From NCBI RefSeq assembly GCF_052056915.1, contig NZ_CP195119.1, positions 124,001 through 188,000 of the forward strand: DNA of 64,000 nt. The letters run 5' to 3'. The position numbers and the translations under genes were made by a program. This DNA is from MTP4 sp052056915 (GTDB taxonomy: Archaea; Halobacteriota; Methanosarcinia; Methanosarcinales; Methanosarcinaceae). The notes beneath the pieces are model-generated. The model worked only from the letters and a program-made list of their open reading frames with translations. It was not told the DNA's origin and made no database searches. Shown piece after piece: positions 1-7,719 of the stretch (the stretch's first letter is position 1; each line of letters begins with the position of its first letter).

Positions 1-1
1 G

Positions 2-145
2 CATACATTCGAAGAAATCAGAATGCTCTCAAGCAGCACGAAAATGGAAGCAAAAATGTTCTTGAGATATATTCAATTCAGGCATGATATGGAAGAAAAC
101 CTGATAAACAACAAAATAAAATACAAAATAGTCCAGGAAGAATAA
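2..145 (+). CDS. C-terminal end of an unknown protein, cut by the window start
   Basis: An open frame enters from the left edge and ends at TAA 143-145, giving 47 residues rich in Lys, Glu, Met and Ile (ending KYKIVQEE). Its composition looks like a helical, charged C-terminus. No motif is visible and the start lies outside the window. It could be the tail of a small regulator or of a gas-vesicle-linked gene, but nothing proves this. A 3-kb extension to the left would settle it. Confidence 0.4.
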   Translation, partial: HTFEEIRMLSSSTKMEAKMFLRYIQFRHDMEENLINNKIKYKIVQEE

Positions 146-240
146 GGCCCGGTAAAGCCGGCCCATTCAAAGGGTTTCGTATTCGGAAAAAATGAAAAAA
201 CTCCCGGACTAAAAGCCAGATAAGCCCTATCCGGGCATAG

Positions 241-480
241 TTTGGCTTTGCTATCCTATTGTTTTTCCGATCCTGTTGACTCTGCCATCCAAAGGCCTTA
301 CTATCCTATTGGCTTTGCTATCCTATTGGCTTTGCTATCCTATTGGCTTTGCTATCCTATTGGCTTTGCTATCCCGTTGACTCTGCCATCCAAAGGCCTT
401 ACTATCCGATCGACTTTGCTATCCTATTGTTTTTCCGATCCCGTTGACTCTGCCACCCGATGAACTTTGCTACCTTATTG
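241..480. repeat. 17-bp tandem array downstream of the gas vesicle operon
   Basis: About 14 imperfect units of 17 bp, best unit GGCTTTGCTATCCTATT, with four nearly perfect copies at about 305-375 and diverged copies on either side (CTCTGCCATCCAAAGGC and TTTTCCGATCCTGTTGA types). The order of variants is itself partly repeated, so the array grew by block duplication. It has no spacers, so it is not CRISPR. An open frame of 73 codons crosses it only because the repeat lacks stops. From 481 to 613 the sequence is AT-rich with nothing recognisable. Confidence 0.85.
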
Positions 481-613
481 ATTATTATGAAATTACAGGG
501 ATTTTTTACCCAAGATTATAAATCAATTTTCAAATTTCGGAATCTAAAAATTAAACAAAATTTCAGGTCATTTTAAAAACGTAAAATAATGACCCAAAAA
601 ACAAGGCCATTTT

Positions 614-1801
614 TCAATATTTATCCATATCTACAGTGAGGACCCCGTTCATCAGGGACACAAATTCCGGGACGGTTCCTTTTAATTTCAAGGCCACCTT
701 CCGATTGACCAGGATATGCCTCTGGTAGGGACCGGCATATATAATCAGGTGCCCATCTCCCTTTTTGAAATAGTATCTCAAATGTATATCTTCTTTTTTG
801 TAATTGGCCGGAACCTCAGTAAGGAATATCACTTTGTTTTCAGTTTCAAAGACTTCAGTAATATATTCCGGATTTCCTTTCTCAAGTTCTGTTTTCAGGT
901 TTACGGATTTCAATCCTTCCGAGCTCGAATCCTTCTGCAATCTTCGCTTTTTTTGTTCTTTTCGTAACCGGTATTTTTTTTGTACTTTTTGCAATCTTAT
1001 TTTTTTTTGCCCTTCTTTCCACCTGGAAATCCTTTTGTCGAAATCCCGGAAATCCTTATCCCTTTCGGGAATCCGCCCTCCAGCGGCCTTTTTTGACGGC
1101 AGGGATTTTGATTTGACCGGCTCAACCCCCAGCCCGTGTTCAACAGGTTCCGGGTCCTGAGAGAGTCCCCTATCTTCCTGTTTTTGGCCTGGCCCGGAAT
1201 TCCCTTTCTGGATATCATCAGGTTTTGGGCAGGCATCATACGGCCCGGAGTCCTGTGTACAGTTCCCGTATTCCCGGTCCTGCATATATTTTCCGGCTTT
1301 GCAGGAATCTTGCCCGATTTCGTAAAATTCCGGGATTTGTATGTGTTTATCATGTTCCGGTTTTTCTACACATTTTTCAAGTTCGGTTTTTTGCGCGGAT
1401 TTACCCCTCACATTCAGGAATCTACCCCCGGCTTTTAAATACCCTGAGTTTTTAACCGAAGGGTGATAAGTTGTTTCCGGGTTATCGCCGCATTTCTTAC
1501 CGGGGCTTTTCCCGGTACTGGCATTATTGCCTATCCTTTTATTCGCTCTGCTCTTAAAGTTGGGTTTTTCATTATTAGGGGATTTATTTGAACCCTCCGC
1601 AAGCCTGTATACGTTCGGGGATATTGTTTGAAAACCGGGATTTGTCCTTTTTAGCCGGGTTTTCCAGTTTCCTTTCCGGGACCTGTAGCCTGGCCCGGAG
1701 TCAGGAAGATGAAGATTTAGGTCCAGGAGATTTCCGATATTGAGTTTCAAACCCGGGCCGGGAAAGGGATTTTCCGGAACCTCTTGACTTTTTCTGGCCA
1801 T
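614..1801 (-). CDS. Long GvpH-like protein with C-terminal Hsp20-type domain
   Basis: 395 residues from the ATG at 1801, preceded by GAGG six bases away; an ATG four codons upstream (1813) has poorer spacing. Residues ~1-300 are low-complexity and disordered-looking, rich in Lys, Arg, Pro, Ser and Asn, with Lys/Arg/Gln repeats near 270-290 (KKIRLQKVQKKYRLRKEQKK). The last ~85 residues resemble the alpha-crystallin/Hsp20 fold of archaeal GvpH: alternating beta strands with EVFETENKVIFLTEVP, and GVLTV near the end. GvpH in haloarchaea is a chaperone-like accessory protein that stabilises vesicle assembly. It is the last gene of the gvp operon, 113 bases after the GvpJ/M-PH gene. The N-terminal extension is unusual. 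Calling it GvpH-like is inference from the C-terminal domain and location. Confidence 0.65.
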   Translation of the reverse strand: MARKSQEVPENPFPGPGLKLNIGNLLDLNLHLPDSGPGYRSRKGNWKTRLKRTNPGFQTISPNVYRLAEGSNKSPNNEKPNFKSRANKRIGNNASTGKSPGKKCGDNPETTYHPSVKNSGYLKAGGRFLNVRGKSAQKTELEKCVEKPEHDKHIQIPEFYEIGQDSCKAGKYMQDREYGNCTQDSGPYDACPKPDDIQKGNSGPGQKQEDRGLSQDPEPVEHGLGVEPVKSKSLPSKKAAGGRIPERDKDFRDFDKRISRWKEGQKKIRLQKVQKKYRLRKEQKKRRLQKDSSSEGLKSVNLKTELEKGNPEYITEVFETENKVIFLTEVPANYKKEDIHLRYYFKKGDGHLIIYAGPYQRHILVNRKVALKLKGTVPEFVSLMNGVLTVDMDKY

Positions 1802-1926
1802 GTCTTGCCTCATTTCCTCCTGACTTTTATTGCAGCAGTTTTCATGATGTACAGGCTCTCCGGCCAGGTGCCGGGAGAAGAACCGAATTCCCTATTTACC
1901 CTCATCGGACAGTTCCGGAGTCTGAT

Positions 1927-2493
1927 TCAGGGGGGAGAAGAGGCCTTTAACCCCAATCCGTTTTCAAGGGATTTTTTGAGTTCCCGGACCTCCCCGACAT
2001 GCAAAAAGAGGGACATCCCGTCCTGAAGCCGGACATGCAGTTCTTCCCTCTCCCTCTCCTCATAGAGCCGTTTTTCCACTCCAATCGTTTTTATCTGCTC
2101 GGGCCGGAATTCAAACAGGACCTTTCCAAGGCCTTTATCCCAGGCAAAAAACCTGCGGTCCGTTACGTAGACAAAGCCGTATTTCCAGCATGTATTCCTC
2201 TCTCCGGAAAAAGTATACGAACAATAAACCTTGCAGACCCGGGATTCCCCATCCATAAAGCTGGGGCTGCCCTTCCCGTGTTCCAGGGCCCAGACTCTTG
2301 TGTTTTTATCCAGGGCTTCGAAAACCCCGTATTTGAGCATAGTTTCCATTTCGGCAAGAGTTGCCACAAGGTTCAGCCCTATCAGGGGAACCCCTGCCAC
2401 GGAGATTATGAGGTCTGCCTTTAAGACCAGGCCTTTTTCCAGCAACCGGTCAAGCAGGTCTACCAGGGTGCCGGTATCACGTTGGGGAAGCAT
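1927..2493 (-). CDS. GvpJ/GvpM-type gas vesicle protein fused to a PH/GRAM-like domain
   Basis: 188 residues. Residues ~5-60 match the Gas_vesicle (GvpA/J/M) fold: TLVDLLDRLLEKGLVLKAD, then SVAGVPLIGL and a helix ending near GVF. Residues ~105-180 form a separate beta-rich tail with the pattern of bacterial PH/GRAM domains (GFVYVTDRRFFAW, a VLFEF strand, then an EQIKTIGVEK turn). Ordinary GvpM and GvpJ are 80-120 residues, so the tail is an extra domain. The start chosen is the ATG at 2493, preceded by GGAGGGTGG; an upstream in-frame ATG at 2586 would overlap the previous gene. GvpJ/M are minor shell proteins thought to act in nucleation; the added domain might bind a membrane or partner protein (inference). 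Confidence 0.8.
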   Translation of the reverse strand: MLPQRDTGTLVDLLDRLLEKGLVLKADLIISVAGVPLIGLNLVATLAEMETMLKYGVFEALDKNTRVWALEHGKGSPSFMDGESRVCKVYCSYTFSGERNTCWKYGFVYVTDRRFFAWDKGLGKVLFEFRPEQIKTIGVEKRLYEEREREELHVRLQDGMSLFLHVGEVRELKKSLENGLGLKASSPP

Positions 2494-2513
2494 ATCCACC
2501 CTCCGTTTATGCT

Positions 2514-3299
2514 TCAAATCCCCTGAAGCCCGACGAAACTGAAAGGGGGCCACGGGCCTATGAAACGCACGCACAGCCCCTTGCAACTGTTTATCCGGTC
2601 CAGCAGTTCCCCGAGTTCCCGGACCCGGCTGTCAGATACAAGGCAGGAAAGGGCTACAAACATTTTTTTGCCTTTGTATTCATCGGGAACCTTTGGTTTT
2701 TTCTCGTCGGCCCGGACCTCATCTGCATATTTCCGGATTCCTGCCTCGAATTCGGCTGCAAGTCCCGAGACCCTAACTTCAATTTCTTCTTTAATCCTCT
2801 GCTCCAGCTGTTTTTCAAAAAGATATGCAGTTCCCCTGGGCAGGCTCGAGATCTTATCGCTAAGTTTTTGGAGCCCGGGACTGGCTTGAAGGGCTTCTCC
2901 CGAAAATACCTCCTGTTCATAGAAAATCTGGACCAGATACTCGGCCTTTCCTTCAAACCTGCAGAATTCCACATTAAGGTCGGCGTAGTTTTTAGCCAGC
3001 CATTCCTGTACGGATTTATCATCCCCTTTAAGTATGGTGCCGAAGGTAAAGGGGATTACAGTACCGAATTTTTCCGTAATCATGTCCACTATCCGGATAT
3101 GCTGTAAAAGCCATTTCCTACCCTCTTCCTCACTGGCCGCAGGCCCTATTTTCTCATTGCAGGCGTGCACAACCGCAGCGATGCCCTCATGAACTACCGT
3201 GTATACCCTTCCGTTATTCACACCCGGCTGCGTAAAGCTTGCTTCAATGCCTCTGTCCAGGATTGAGTAAAGGTATCTTCCCTCGTCGTTTTCGCTCAT
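2514..3299 (-). CDS. gvpL: Gas vesicle protein GvpF/GvpL family (distal copy)
   Basis: 261 residues, the normal length of GvpF/L. The N-terminus GRYLYSILDRG and the C-terminal CVRFIGPWPPFSFV are family hallmarks; the first half has the domain with VVHACNEKIG and IRIVDMITEKFGTVIPFTFGT-like strands seen in GvpF structures. GvpF and GvpL are minor proteins that contact GvpA and start vesicle formation. The ATG at 3299 has a strong AGAGGAG site; the first 56 bases overlap the end of gvpK in another frame, indicating tight translational coupling. It is the second GvpF/L in the cluster and lies in the L position before GvpM, so the gvpL symbol is preferred to gvpF. Confidence 0.88.
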   Translation of the reverse strand: MSENDEGRYLYSILDRGIEASFTQPGVNNGRVYTVVHEGIAAVVHACNEKIGPAASEEEGRKWLLQHIRIVDMITEKFGTVIPFTFGTILKGDDKSVQEWLAKNYADLNVEFCRFEGKAEYLVQIFYEQEVFSGEALQASPGLQKLSDKISSLPRGTAYLFEKQLEQRIKEEIEVRVSGLAAEFEAGIRKYADEVRADEKKPKVPDEYKGKKMFVALSCLVSDSRVRELGELLDRINSCKGLCVRFIGPWPPFSFVGLQGI

Positions 3300-3609
3300 T
3301 TGACTCCTCTTTTACCCATTCTAAAGGATTCATAAATTTTTCAACCGCTTCATGGACGATTTCATCAAGCCCATATATTATGGAATCAACCGTGTCTTCG
3401 ATCTCGTTATCTGTTTTTATGGTTTCAAGGGCGCTCTTCAGGTCAAGCAGGGCTTCACCCAGGTTTTCGATTTCCCTTCCTTCAAGGCTTCCGTTTTCAA
3501 TTCTTTTTATAGCTTCCCTTTCAAGCAGCTCCTGTATGATTTCCACAAGGGCTATTACAAGCCCGAGCAGCCCTTTTTTCAGGTTCCCCTCATCTATCTC
3601 CAGTGCCAT
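3244..3609 (-). CDS. gvpK: Gas vesicle protein GvpK
   Basis: 121 residues, all-helical, matching the GvpK family: start MALEIDEGNLKKGLLGLV, central QELLEREAIKRIENGSL, then LGEALLDLKSALETIK and a VDSIIYGLDEIVHEAVE helix. GvpK is a small accessory protein needed for vesicle assembly in haloarchaea and bacteria. It begins four bases after the gvpH stop, with AGGT/GGAG just before the ATG, and its 3' end overlaps the following GvpF/L gene by 56 bases. The basic tail (ERKRRGK) lies in the overlap and is probably specific to this lineage. Confidence 0.93.
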   Translation of the reverse strand: MALEIDEGNLKKGLLGLVIALVEIIQELLEREAIKRIENGSLEGREIENLGEALLDLKSALETIKTDNEIEDTVDSIIYGLDEIVHEAVEKFMNPLEWVKEESNERKRRGKIPLLNPGQRH

Positions 3610-3613
3610 GCTC

Positions 3614-4099
3614 CTACCTTTTTATTTTTAAGTGCAGCACCCCGTTTTTGTATGACTGTTCCACTATCGGGCCAGGGGTTTCGGAGAGGTCCATTGTCCG
3701 GCGGAAATCTCCCGAAGAAAGCTTCAAAACATTACAATCAAGCTCGGTTTTGATATTGCATTCCTTTTCATTAGGGATCTGGGCAGTGACGTAGATGTAA
3801 TCCTCTTCTTTCAGGATCTCAAAAATAGGGTCCGGCTCAGGTATGATTCTCAGCTCATCCAGCTTTCTTCTTCCCCTAACAGTATCCAGCCTGTAGCCCG
3901 TGCTTATTTTCGGCGTACAGCTCCATTTTCTTTCCATTCTGTGATTCAGGTCCTGGTCCGTCTCCTCGATCCTTACCCTGAATTCAGGAGACACTTCTTC
4001 CATCCTTTTGATGATTTTTTCCAGCCCCGGCATAAAGTTCTTCGCAATCTCTTTTACAAGCCCGTTATCTTCAGCAGGGATTTCACTTTTTCTTTTCAT
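3614..4099 (-). CDS. gvpH: Gas vesicle protein GvpH (Hsp20-like)
   Basis: 161 residues. Residues ~75-160 form an Hsp20/alpha-crystallin type domain (YIYVTAQIPNEKECNI, then VLKLSSGDFRRTMDL and the final NGVLHLKIKR strand), as in GvpH. The N-terminal 70 residues are helical and charged. Known GvpH proteins bind other accessory Gvps and prevent aggregation. The ATG at 4099 follows GAGGGTAA, and the gene ends four bases before gvpK. This compact copy contrasts with the 395-residue GvpH-like protein at the operon's end; the two share only the C-terminal domain type. Confidence 0.82.
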   Translation of the reverse strand: MKRKSEIPAEDNGLVKEIAKNFMPGLEKIIKRMEEVSPEFRVRIEETDQDLNHRMERKWSCTPKISTGYRLDTVRGRRKLDELRIIPEPDPIFEILKEEDYIYVTAQIPNEKECNIKTELDCNVLKLSSGDFRRTMDLSETPGPIVEQSYKNGVLHLKIKR

Positions 4100-4279
4100 T
4101 TTTTACCCTCATTTCCTTTTAAAAAAGAAATATAGTGACTTAACTTTCTGTTTTTTATCCGGGAGTGTTTACTCTGACCTGTTCCGGATTTTCATTGCAG
4201 GTTTTTCACCTCTTAATATATTTCCGGCTTCCTTCGGCACTGTAAGGCCCGGGTTTTTAAAATTTTGCGCCGGGAATTT

Positions 4280-4516
4280 TTAGTCCAGTTTCCTTTTGAC
4301 ATCCTCTATGGATTTTGCCCATTCCCTTCGTCTTTTTTTTTCAATCCAGTTTTTTTTCAGGCGATTCCACCTCTCCACCCATTCTTTCTTTTCTTTTCTC
4401 ATTGCCCAGTTATTTTTTGATTTGTGCCAGTTCTCAATCCACCCTTTTCCCTTTTTTTTCTCGATCCAGGATTTATTATCTTTATTCTTCCAATCTTTTT
4501 TTGTAAAATCAAACAT
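4280..4516 (-). CDS. Small Trp/Lys-rich repetitive protein in the gvp operon
   Basis: 78 residues, not recognised. It contains 11 Trp and about 26 Lys/Arg, with a WIEKKKGKGWIENW, KEWVERW, NWIEKK, EWAKSIEDVKRKLD rhythm. Trp recurs at spacings of roughly 7-12 residues, consistent with a long amphipathic, very basic helix. The last residues (IEDVKRKLD) echo the last residues of the 41-residue neighbour (MEEIKRKLNQVD), and both start MF-F-K, so the two small genes look related by duplication. In this position it may be a vesicle accessory, RNA-binding or shell-binding peptide; that is a guess. Confidence 0.6.
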   Translation of the reverse strand: MFDFTKKDWKNKDNKSWIEKKKGKGWIENWHKSKNNWAMRKEKKEWVERWNRLKKNWIEKKRRREWAKSIEDVKRKLD

Positions 4517-4580
4517 AATTACACCTCATATTCTGTTCTGCATATTATTCGGTCGCCGACACCTGCAAATCCTTTTAGGA

Positions 4581-4706
4581 TCAATCGACCTGGTTCAGTT
4601 TTCTTTTTATTTCTTCCATTTCCCGATCCATTCTTTCTCTTTCCTGTTCTCTCTCAAGTTCTCTTTTTCTTTTCATCTCACGCCGTTTTTTAAAAAAACC
4701 AAACAT
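4581..4706 (-). CDS. 41-residue charged helical protein in the gvp operon
   Basis: ATG at 4706, stop TGA at 4583-4581, preceded by GAGGTGG nine bases upstream. The product starts MFGFFKKRREMKRKREL, continues with Glu/Arg alternation and ends in MEEIKRKLNQVD: a short hydrophobic N-terminal patch followed by a highly charged single helix. It is too short for most gene finders. It sits between the zinc-ribbon GvpJ/M and the Trp/Lys-rich protein, with which it shares start and end motifs. Function unknown; a good ribosome site and operon position support it being real. Confidence 0.6.
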   Translation of the reverse strand: MFGFFKKRREMKRKRELEREQERERMDREMEEIKRKLNQVD

Positions 4707-4756
4707 TGACTTCCACCTCTAGTATCTGTTTTTGTGTCTTTTTTATTATCCGTGTT

Positions 4757-5128
4757 TTAATTCCGGATAGGAAGAGGCTGCTTTTGGCCTGTCAGCGGAC
4801 TTGTCCAGCCGCAGATCGGGCAGCCTTCATTTATCAAGAGCTTCTCGTCCCTTCTGTTTCCGCATTCTGGGCAGTATGAATATGTAATGTCTGTCTGCTG
4901 CCAGCCGGCAGCTTTCAGGTTGGTCCCCGAAGGAAATTCAAGCCCATACCTGGCTGCGGTTTCAAAAGAAGCCAGGGTAGCGGTTATTTTTATCCCTAAA
5001 AGCTCGGTCCCTCCTACGGAAACCGAGATATCGGCATTGAGGACCAGGCCCTTGTCCAGAATCCTGTCTATTATGTCAACAAGGGTACCGCGTTCTTTCA
5101 GTGGAATTGTATCATAGCTCTGGTTCAT
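4757..5128 (-). CDS. gvpJ: GvpJ/GvpM-type gas vesicle protein with C-terminal zinc ribbon
   Basis: 123 residues. Residues ~10-65 are a Gas_vesicle domain (GTLVDIIDRILDKGLVLNAD, SVGGTELLGI, LASFETAARYG). Residues 86-106 carry two CxxC pairs, CPECG and CPICG, spaced as in a rubredoxin-like zinc ribbon. The ATG at 5128 is chosen because AGGG lies nine bases before it; an ATG three codons upstream overlaps that site. GvpJ is a minor shell or nucleation protein; a metal-binding tail is not part of the usual family. The gene follows the gvpG/basic-protein pair, the same place gvpJ takes in haloarchaea. Confidence 0.82.
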   Translation of the reverse strand: MNQSYDTIPLKERGTLVDIIDRILDKGLVLNADISVSVGGTELLGIKITATLASFETAARYGLEFPSGTNLKAAGWQQTDITYSYCPECGNRRDEKLLINEGCPICGWTSPLTGQKQPLPIRN

Positions 5129-5169
5129 GTGTTTCATCCCTGCAATTCTCAGAGAGTGCAATGAAAGTC

Positions 5170-5805
5170 TTACAGGACTCGGCCTCTCCTGAGCCTGCAA
5201 CCGGCCGTATATCGCCTGTACGAATATCCCAGGAGGGGCTTTTTTTGCTGCATTCGCTCCCTTTGTTTTGCCCTGTCCAGCATATTGGACCGCTGCTTGA
5301 ATGCATCTTTTCCGAGACAGATTTTTTGGCAGAAATTCCACAGGTCCGCAAAGTCCTGGTCCGGAACAAGAGATATTTTTTTACCCTTTTTTACCATCTC
5401 TGCATACAGGAGGTCAGGGACCATCTTATTTTTCGGGGGGTTTGCCGTGCACTCCGAAAAGGCATTTGAAGGAATTATAGGATAAGCAAGAATGAGCCTT
5501 CCTTTCCTCATCGCACCTGTCCTGGAACCCAGTTTTCTCAGTTCTAATTTTTCACGGTTCCCGGCAATAATGGGGTCCACAATATCAGCTTTTTTATCAG
5601 TCTGGGTTTTAGCTGCCGAATTTTGCTTCATGACCATGGCTCTCAGATGCTTCCTGTGCTCCGAAAGCTTTGCCAGATGCATTTTTTTTTGCACCCTGAG
5701 CTCCTGCCTGGCAGCTTTTATTTTTTTATCTCCCTGCTTTTTATTGCGCAACATCCTCATCTCTCGTACTGAAAGCATGCTTTCCACCTCATATTCGTAA
5801 TCCAT
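5170..5805 (-). CDS. Basic protein in the gvpI position
   Basis: 211 residues from ATG 5805, 40 bases after gvpG; the frame is open further upstream but that part overlaps gvpG. It is strongly basic: a helical N-terminal half (VREMRMLRNKKQGDKKIKAARQ type, likely coiled coil) and a C-terminal part with FADLWNFCQKICLGKDAF and an Arg-rich end (YRRYTAGCRLRRGRVL). No family is recognised. In haloarchaeal clusters the order F-G-H-I-J places the small basic GvpI next to GvpG and before GvpJ, so this may be a distant or functional GvpI counterpart. That is inference from position and charge only. Confidence 0.55.
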   Translation of the reverse strand: MDYEYEVESMLSVREMRMLRNKKQGDKKIKAARQELRVQKKMHLAKLSEHRKHLRAMVMKQNSAAKTQTDKKADIVDPIIAGNREKLELRKLGSRTGAMRKGRLILAYPIIPSNAFSECTANPPKNKMVPDLLYAEMVKKGKKISLVPDQDFADLWNFCQKICLGKDAFKQRSNMLDRAKQRERMQQKKPLLGYSYRRYTAGCRLRRGRVL

Positions 5806-5845
5806 AAAACCCGACCTGAACTGCCGAATATTATGTCGTGATTTG

Positions 5846-6112
5846 TTACAGGAAGGAAACATTCGCGGCCCTGAGCTGCTGGACATACTCAAGCTGTTCC
5901 ATAAGTTCGTTCTTTCTCGTATTGTAAACTTCAGCCGGGATTTCCCCGAACTCATAAAGCAGCCGGTTTTCCTTAATCTCATTCTTTATCTTCTCAGGGT
6001 CATACAGTTCCCTATACGCCATGTCTTTTACCAGGTTTAGCGTGGAGAACAGATCCAAACCTGGAACCGAGATCCCCAGCATATTCATTAGAATGTCATC
6101 CAGGAGAAACAT
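5846..6112 (-). CDS. gvpG: Gas vesicle protein GvpG
   Basis: 88 residues, typical length. The sequence follows the GvpG family: MFLLDDILMNMLGISVPG, then LNLVKDMAYRELYDPEKIKNE and ENRLLYEFGEIPAEVYNTR, ending in a short coiled coil. GvpG is a helical accessory protein that interacts with GvpF and others in a pre-assembly complex. Its ATG overlaps the gvpF stop by one base (TAATG), so the two are translationally coupled. Confidence 0.93.
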   Translation of the reverse strand: MFLLDDILMNMLGISVPGLDLFSTLNLVKDMAYRELYDPEKIKNEIKENRLLYEFGEIPAEVYNTRKNELMEQLEYVQQLRAANVSFL

Positions 6113-6795
6113 TACCTCGTACCTCCTTTGTTAGATAGGATCCTTATGTCCACGAAGTTGTATGCCGGCCAGGGCCCGCTGTAATGGACCTTAAAGGACT
6201 CGTATTTGCGGCTGAGCTCTTCCACCATATCCGAAAACACTTCCATCTTTTTCCTTTCTACGAGATAAGCCGTATTCATAAGCAACCGATTACTAAAAAG
6301 TTTGAGCTGTTTGGAATCGGAAACTATTTCTCCTAACATTTCTTCAAATTCTTTTACACATAGGTCGGAAGCTTCAAGGTCCTTTTCTCCAGGCGGGACA
6401 ATGAGCTTGATCCCGAGTTCCACTTTGTCGTCCACGATTTTCAAGGCTTTTTTCACGGCTTTATAGGCCACTTTCATGGATGCCAGGACCAGTTTCCTAT
6501 TTTTAAAAACCATCCCGTATGCTACGGGAATTACTGCCTTTTCCCGCATAATCGTATTCACGACGTTCTGGTGGATCTCGATTTCCTCTTCATTGTCCAT
6601 ATTATATTCCTTTAAAGGAGCCTCACTTACAACTGCAAAAAGATCCCTGTAGGCCAGGGTGTAGACCTCTTTACCTCCAAATCCGATCTCGCCAAAGCTC
6701 CTGACCTCATCCTGTGAGGAAGGTGGATCCCCACGGATTACACAGTACACATAGATCCCGTTTTTTTTTGGAGATTGGCCTTTTTTCTTCATCAT
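6112..6795 (-). CDS. gvpF: Gas vesicle protein GvpF/GvpL family (proximal copy)
   Basis: 227 residues. Hallmarks of GvpF/L: N-terminal NGIYVYCVIRGD, central EEIEIHQNVVNTIMREKAVIPVAYG, and C-terminal VHYSGPWPAYNFV. GvpF is a minor vesicle protein that contacts the GvpA N-terminus. Two adjacent ATGs (6795 and 6792) follow GGAGG; the second has the better spacing. The first overlaps the stop of the preceding gene by one base (TGATG). Similarity to the distal GvpL is clear at both termini but low between, as in other genomes carrying both. Confidence 0.92.
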   Translation of the reverse strand: MMKKKGQSPKKNGIYVYCVIRGDPPSSQDEVRSFGEIGFGGKEVYTLAYRDLFAVVSEAPLKEYNMDNEEEIEIHQNVVNTIMREKAVIPVAYGMVFKNRKLVLASMKVAYKAVKKALKIVDDKVELGIKLIVPPGEKDLEASDLCVKEFEEMLGEIVSDSKQLKLFSNRLLMNTAYLVERKKMEVFSDMVEELSRKYESFKVHYSGPWPAYNFVDIRILSNKGGTR

Positions 6796-7628
6796 CAAGC
6801 CTCCATCCCGGAAACTACGGGCAGGGGGAAGCGGAGGCTCAGCAAGACCCTTCTGGCAGGCTGCCCGCTTTCTTCGCCTCTTTGTTTGCAGGATGCGTAT
6901 TCCCGATTTGTCCGGAGGGTTCCGAACCTGCCCGTACAATTTATGATTTCAAGATCCGGCTTTTCCTTTACCCGCAAGTCCCTGGGGCCTGGAAAGTCAA
7001 TGAGTATAACATCTGCAAGGGATGCCAATTCTTTGATACTTTGAACCCCGTGGGTCCTGAGGTCATATGTATACAGCACTCTGCTTTCCGTACCTGCTAC
7101 CCTGAAGCGGGAGGCGGTTTCCACATTATCAATAATTGCCCTGATCCCCGGGCCGGACCCGGCCAGTATTTTCGAAAACCCGGAAAACTCCTCGGGCCGG
7201 GAAACATAAAACCCGGCATTTCCGGGCCCCGAACATTCCCTATATGAAAACAATTTCCCGTAACTTAAGACCGGCTTATTTCTGCTGGTATAAAGCACGG
7301 CCTGGTTTTTTCCGGCTCCTGCCACAAACATTTTCTTTATTACCTCTGCTTTTCCCAGGCTGGAGTAAAGGAAAAGTATACGTTTTTTTGCCGGATATTC
7401 TTTGAGCATTGACTGCACATCTTCGGCAAAAGTACTCTGTAAATTGTCATTTCCGGACTCCTGAAACTTCAAGACCTTAAGCTTCAGGCCAGTTTCCGGG
7501 CTCCACTCCACACCTCGCACGCAGGGGGCCGGAATTTCGGGCTCCTTTGTATTTTTTGCACTCCATGCCGGCCGGGAGCCTGTCAAAAAGGAGTCTGAGC
7601 AGCCTGCAGTTTCATTTCTCAACCTCAT
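6795..7628 (-). CDS. Unknown protein between gvpO and gvpF, possible MEDS-like fold
   Basis: 277 residues, unrecognised with confidence. Residues ~80-215 alternate strands and helices in a Rossmann-like way: KRILFLYSSLGKAEVIKKMF, QAVLYTSRN, then a VLYTYDLRTHG segment and ADVILIDFPG. The strand/helix order and the LYTYDLR element recall the MEDS (DcmR sensory) domain, but no P-loop or catalytic motif is present. In haloarchaea the regulators gvpD and gvpE sit beside gvpF, so a regulatory role is possible. The terminal regions are Arg/Pro-rich and probably disordered. The start could also be GTG 7631. Confidence 0.5.
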   Translation of the reverse strand: MRLRNETAGCSDSFLTGSRPAWSAKNTKEPEIPAPCVRGVEWSPETGLKLKVLKFQESGNDNLQSTFAEDVQSMLKEYPAKKRILFLYSSLGKAEVIKKMFVAGAGKNQAVLYTSRNKPVLSYGKLFSYRECSGPGNAGFYVSRPEEFSGFSKILAGSGPGIRAIIDNVETASRFRVAGTESRVLYTYDLRTHGVQSIKELASLADVILIDFPGPRDLRVKEKPDLEIINCTGRFGTLRTNREYASCKQRGEESGQPARRVLLSLRFPLPVVSGMEA

Positions 7629-7719
7629 CACCTCTGAGTAATTGTATATTTTATCGGATTTTCAATCGGTAAAGTTGCTTATTCAACCCTGATAGAAAGC
7701 AGACCCTGATCTCTCCGGG

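Noticed and set aside
242..463. 73-codon frame across the 17-bp array
   Set aside because: The frame is a by-product of the repeat; 17 is not a multiple of three, so the encoded sequence cycles through all frames.
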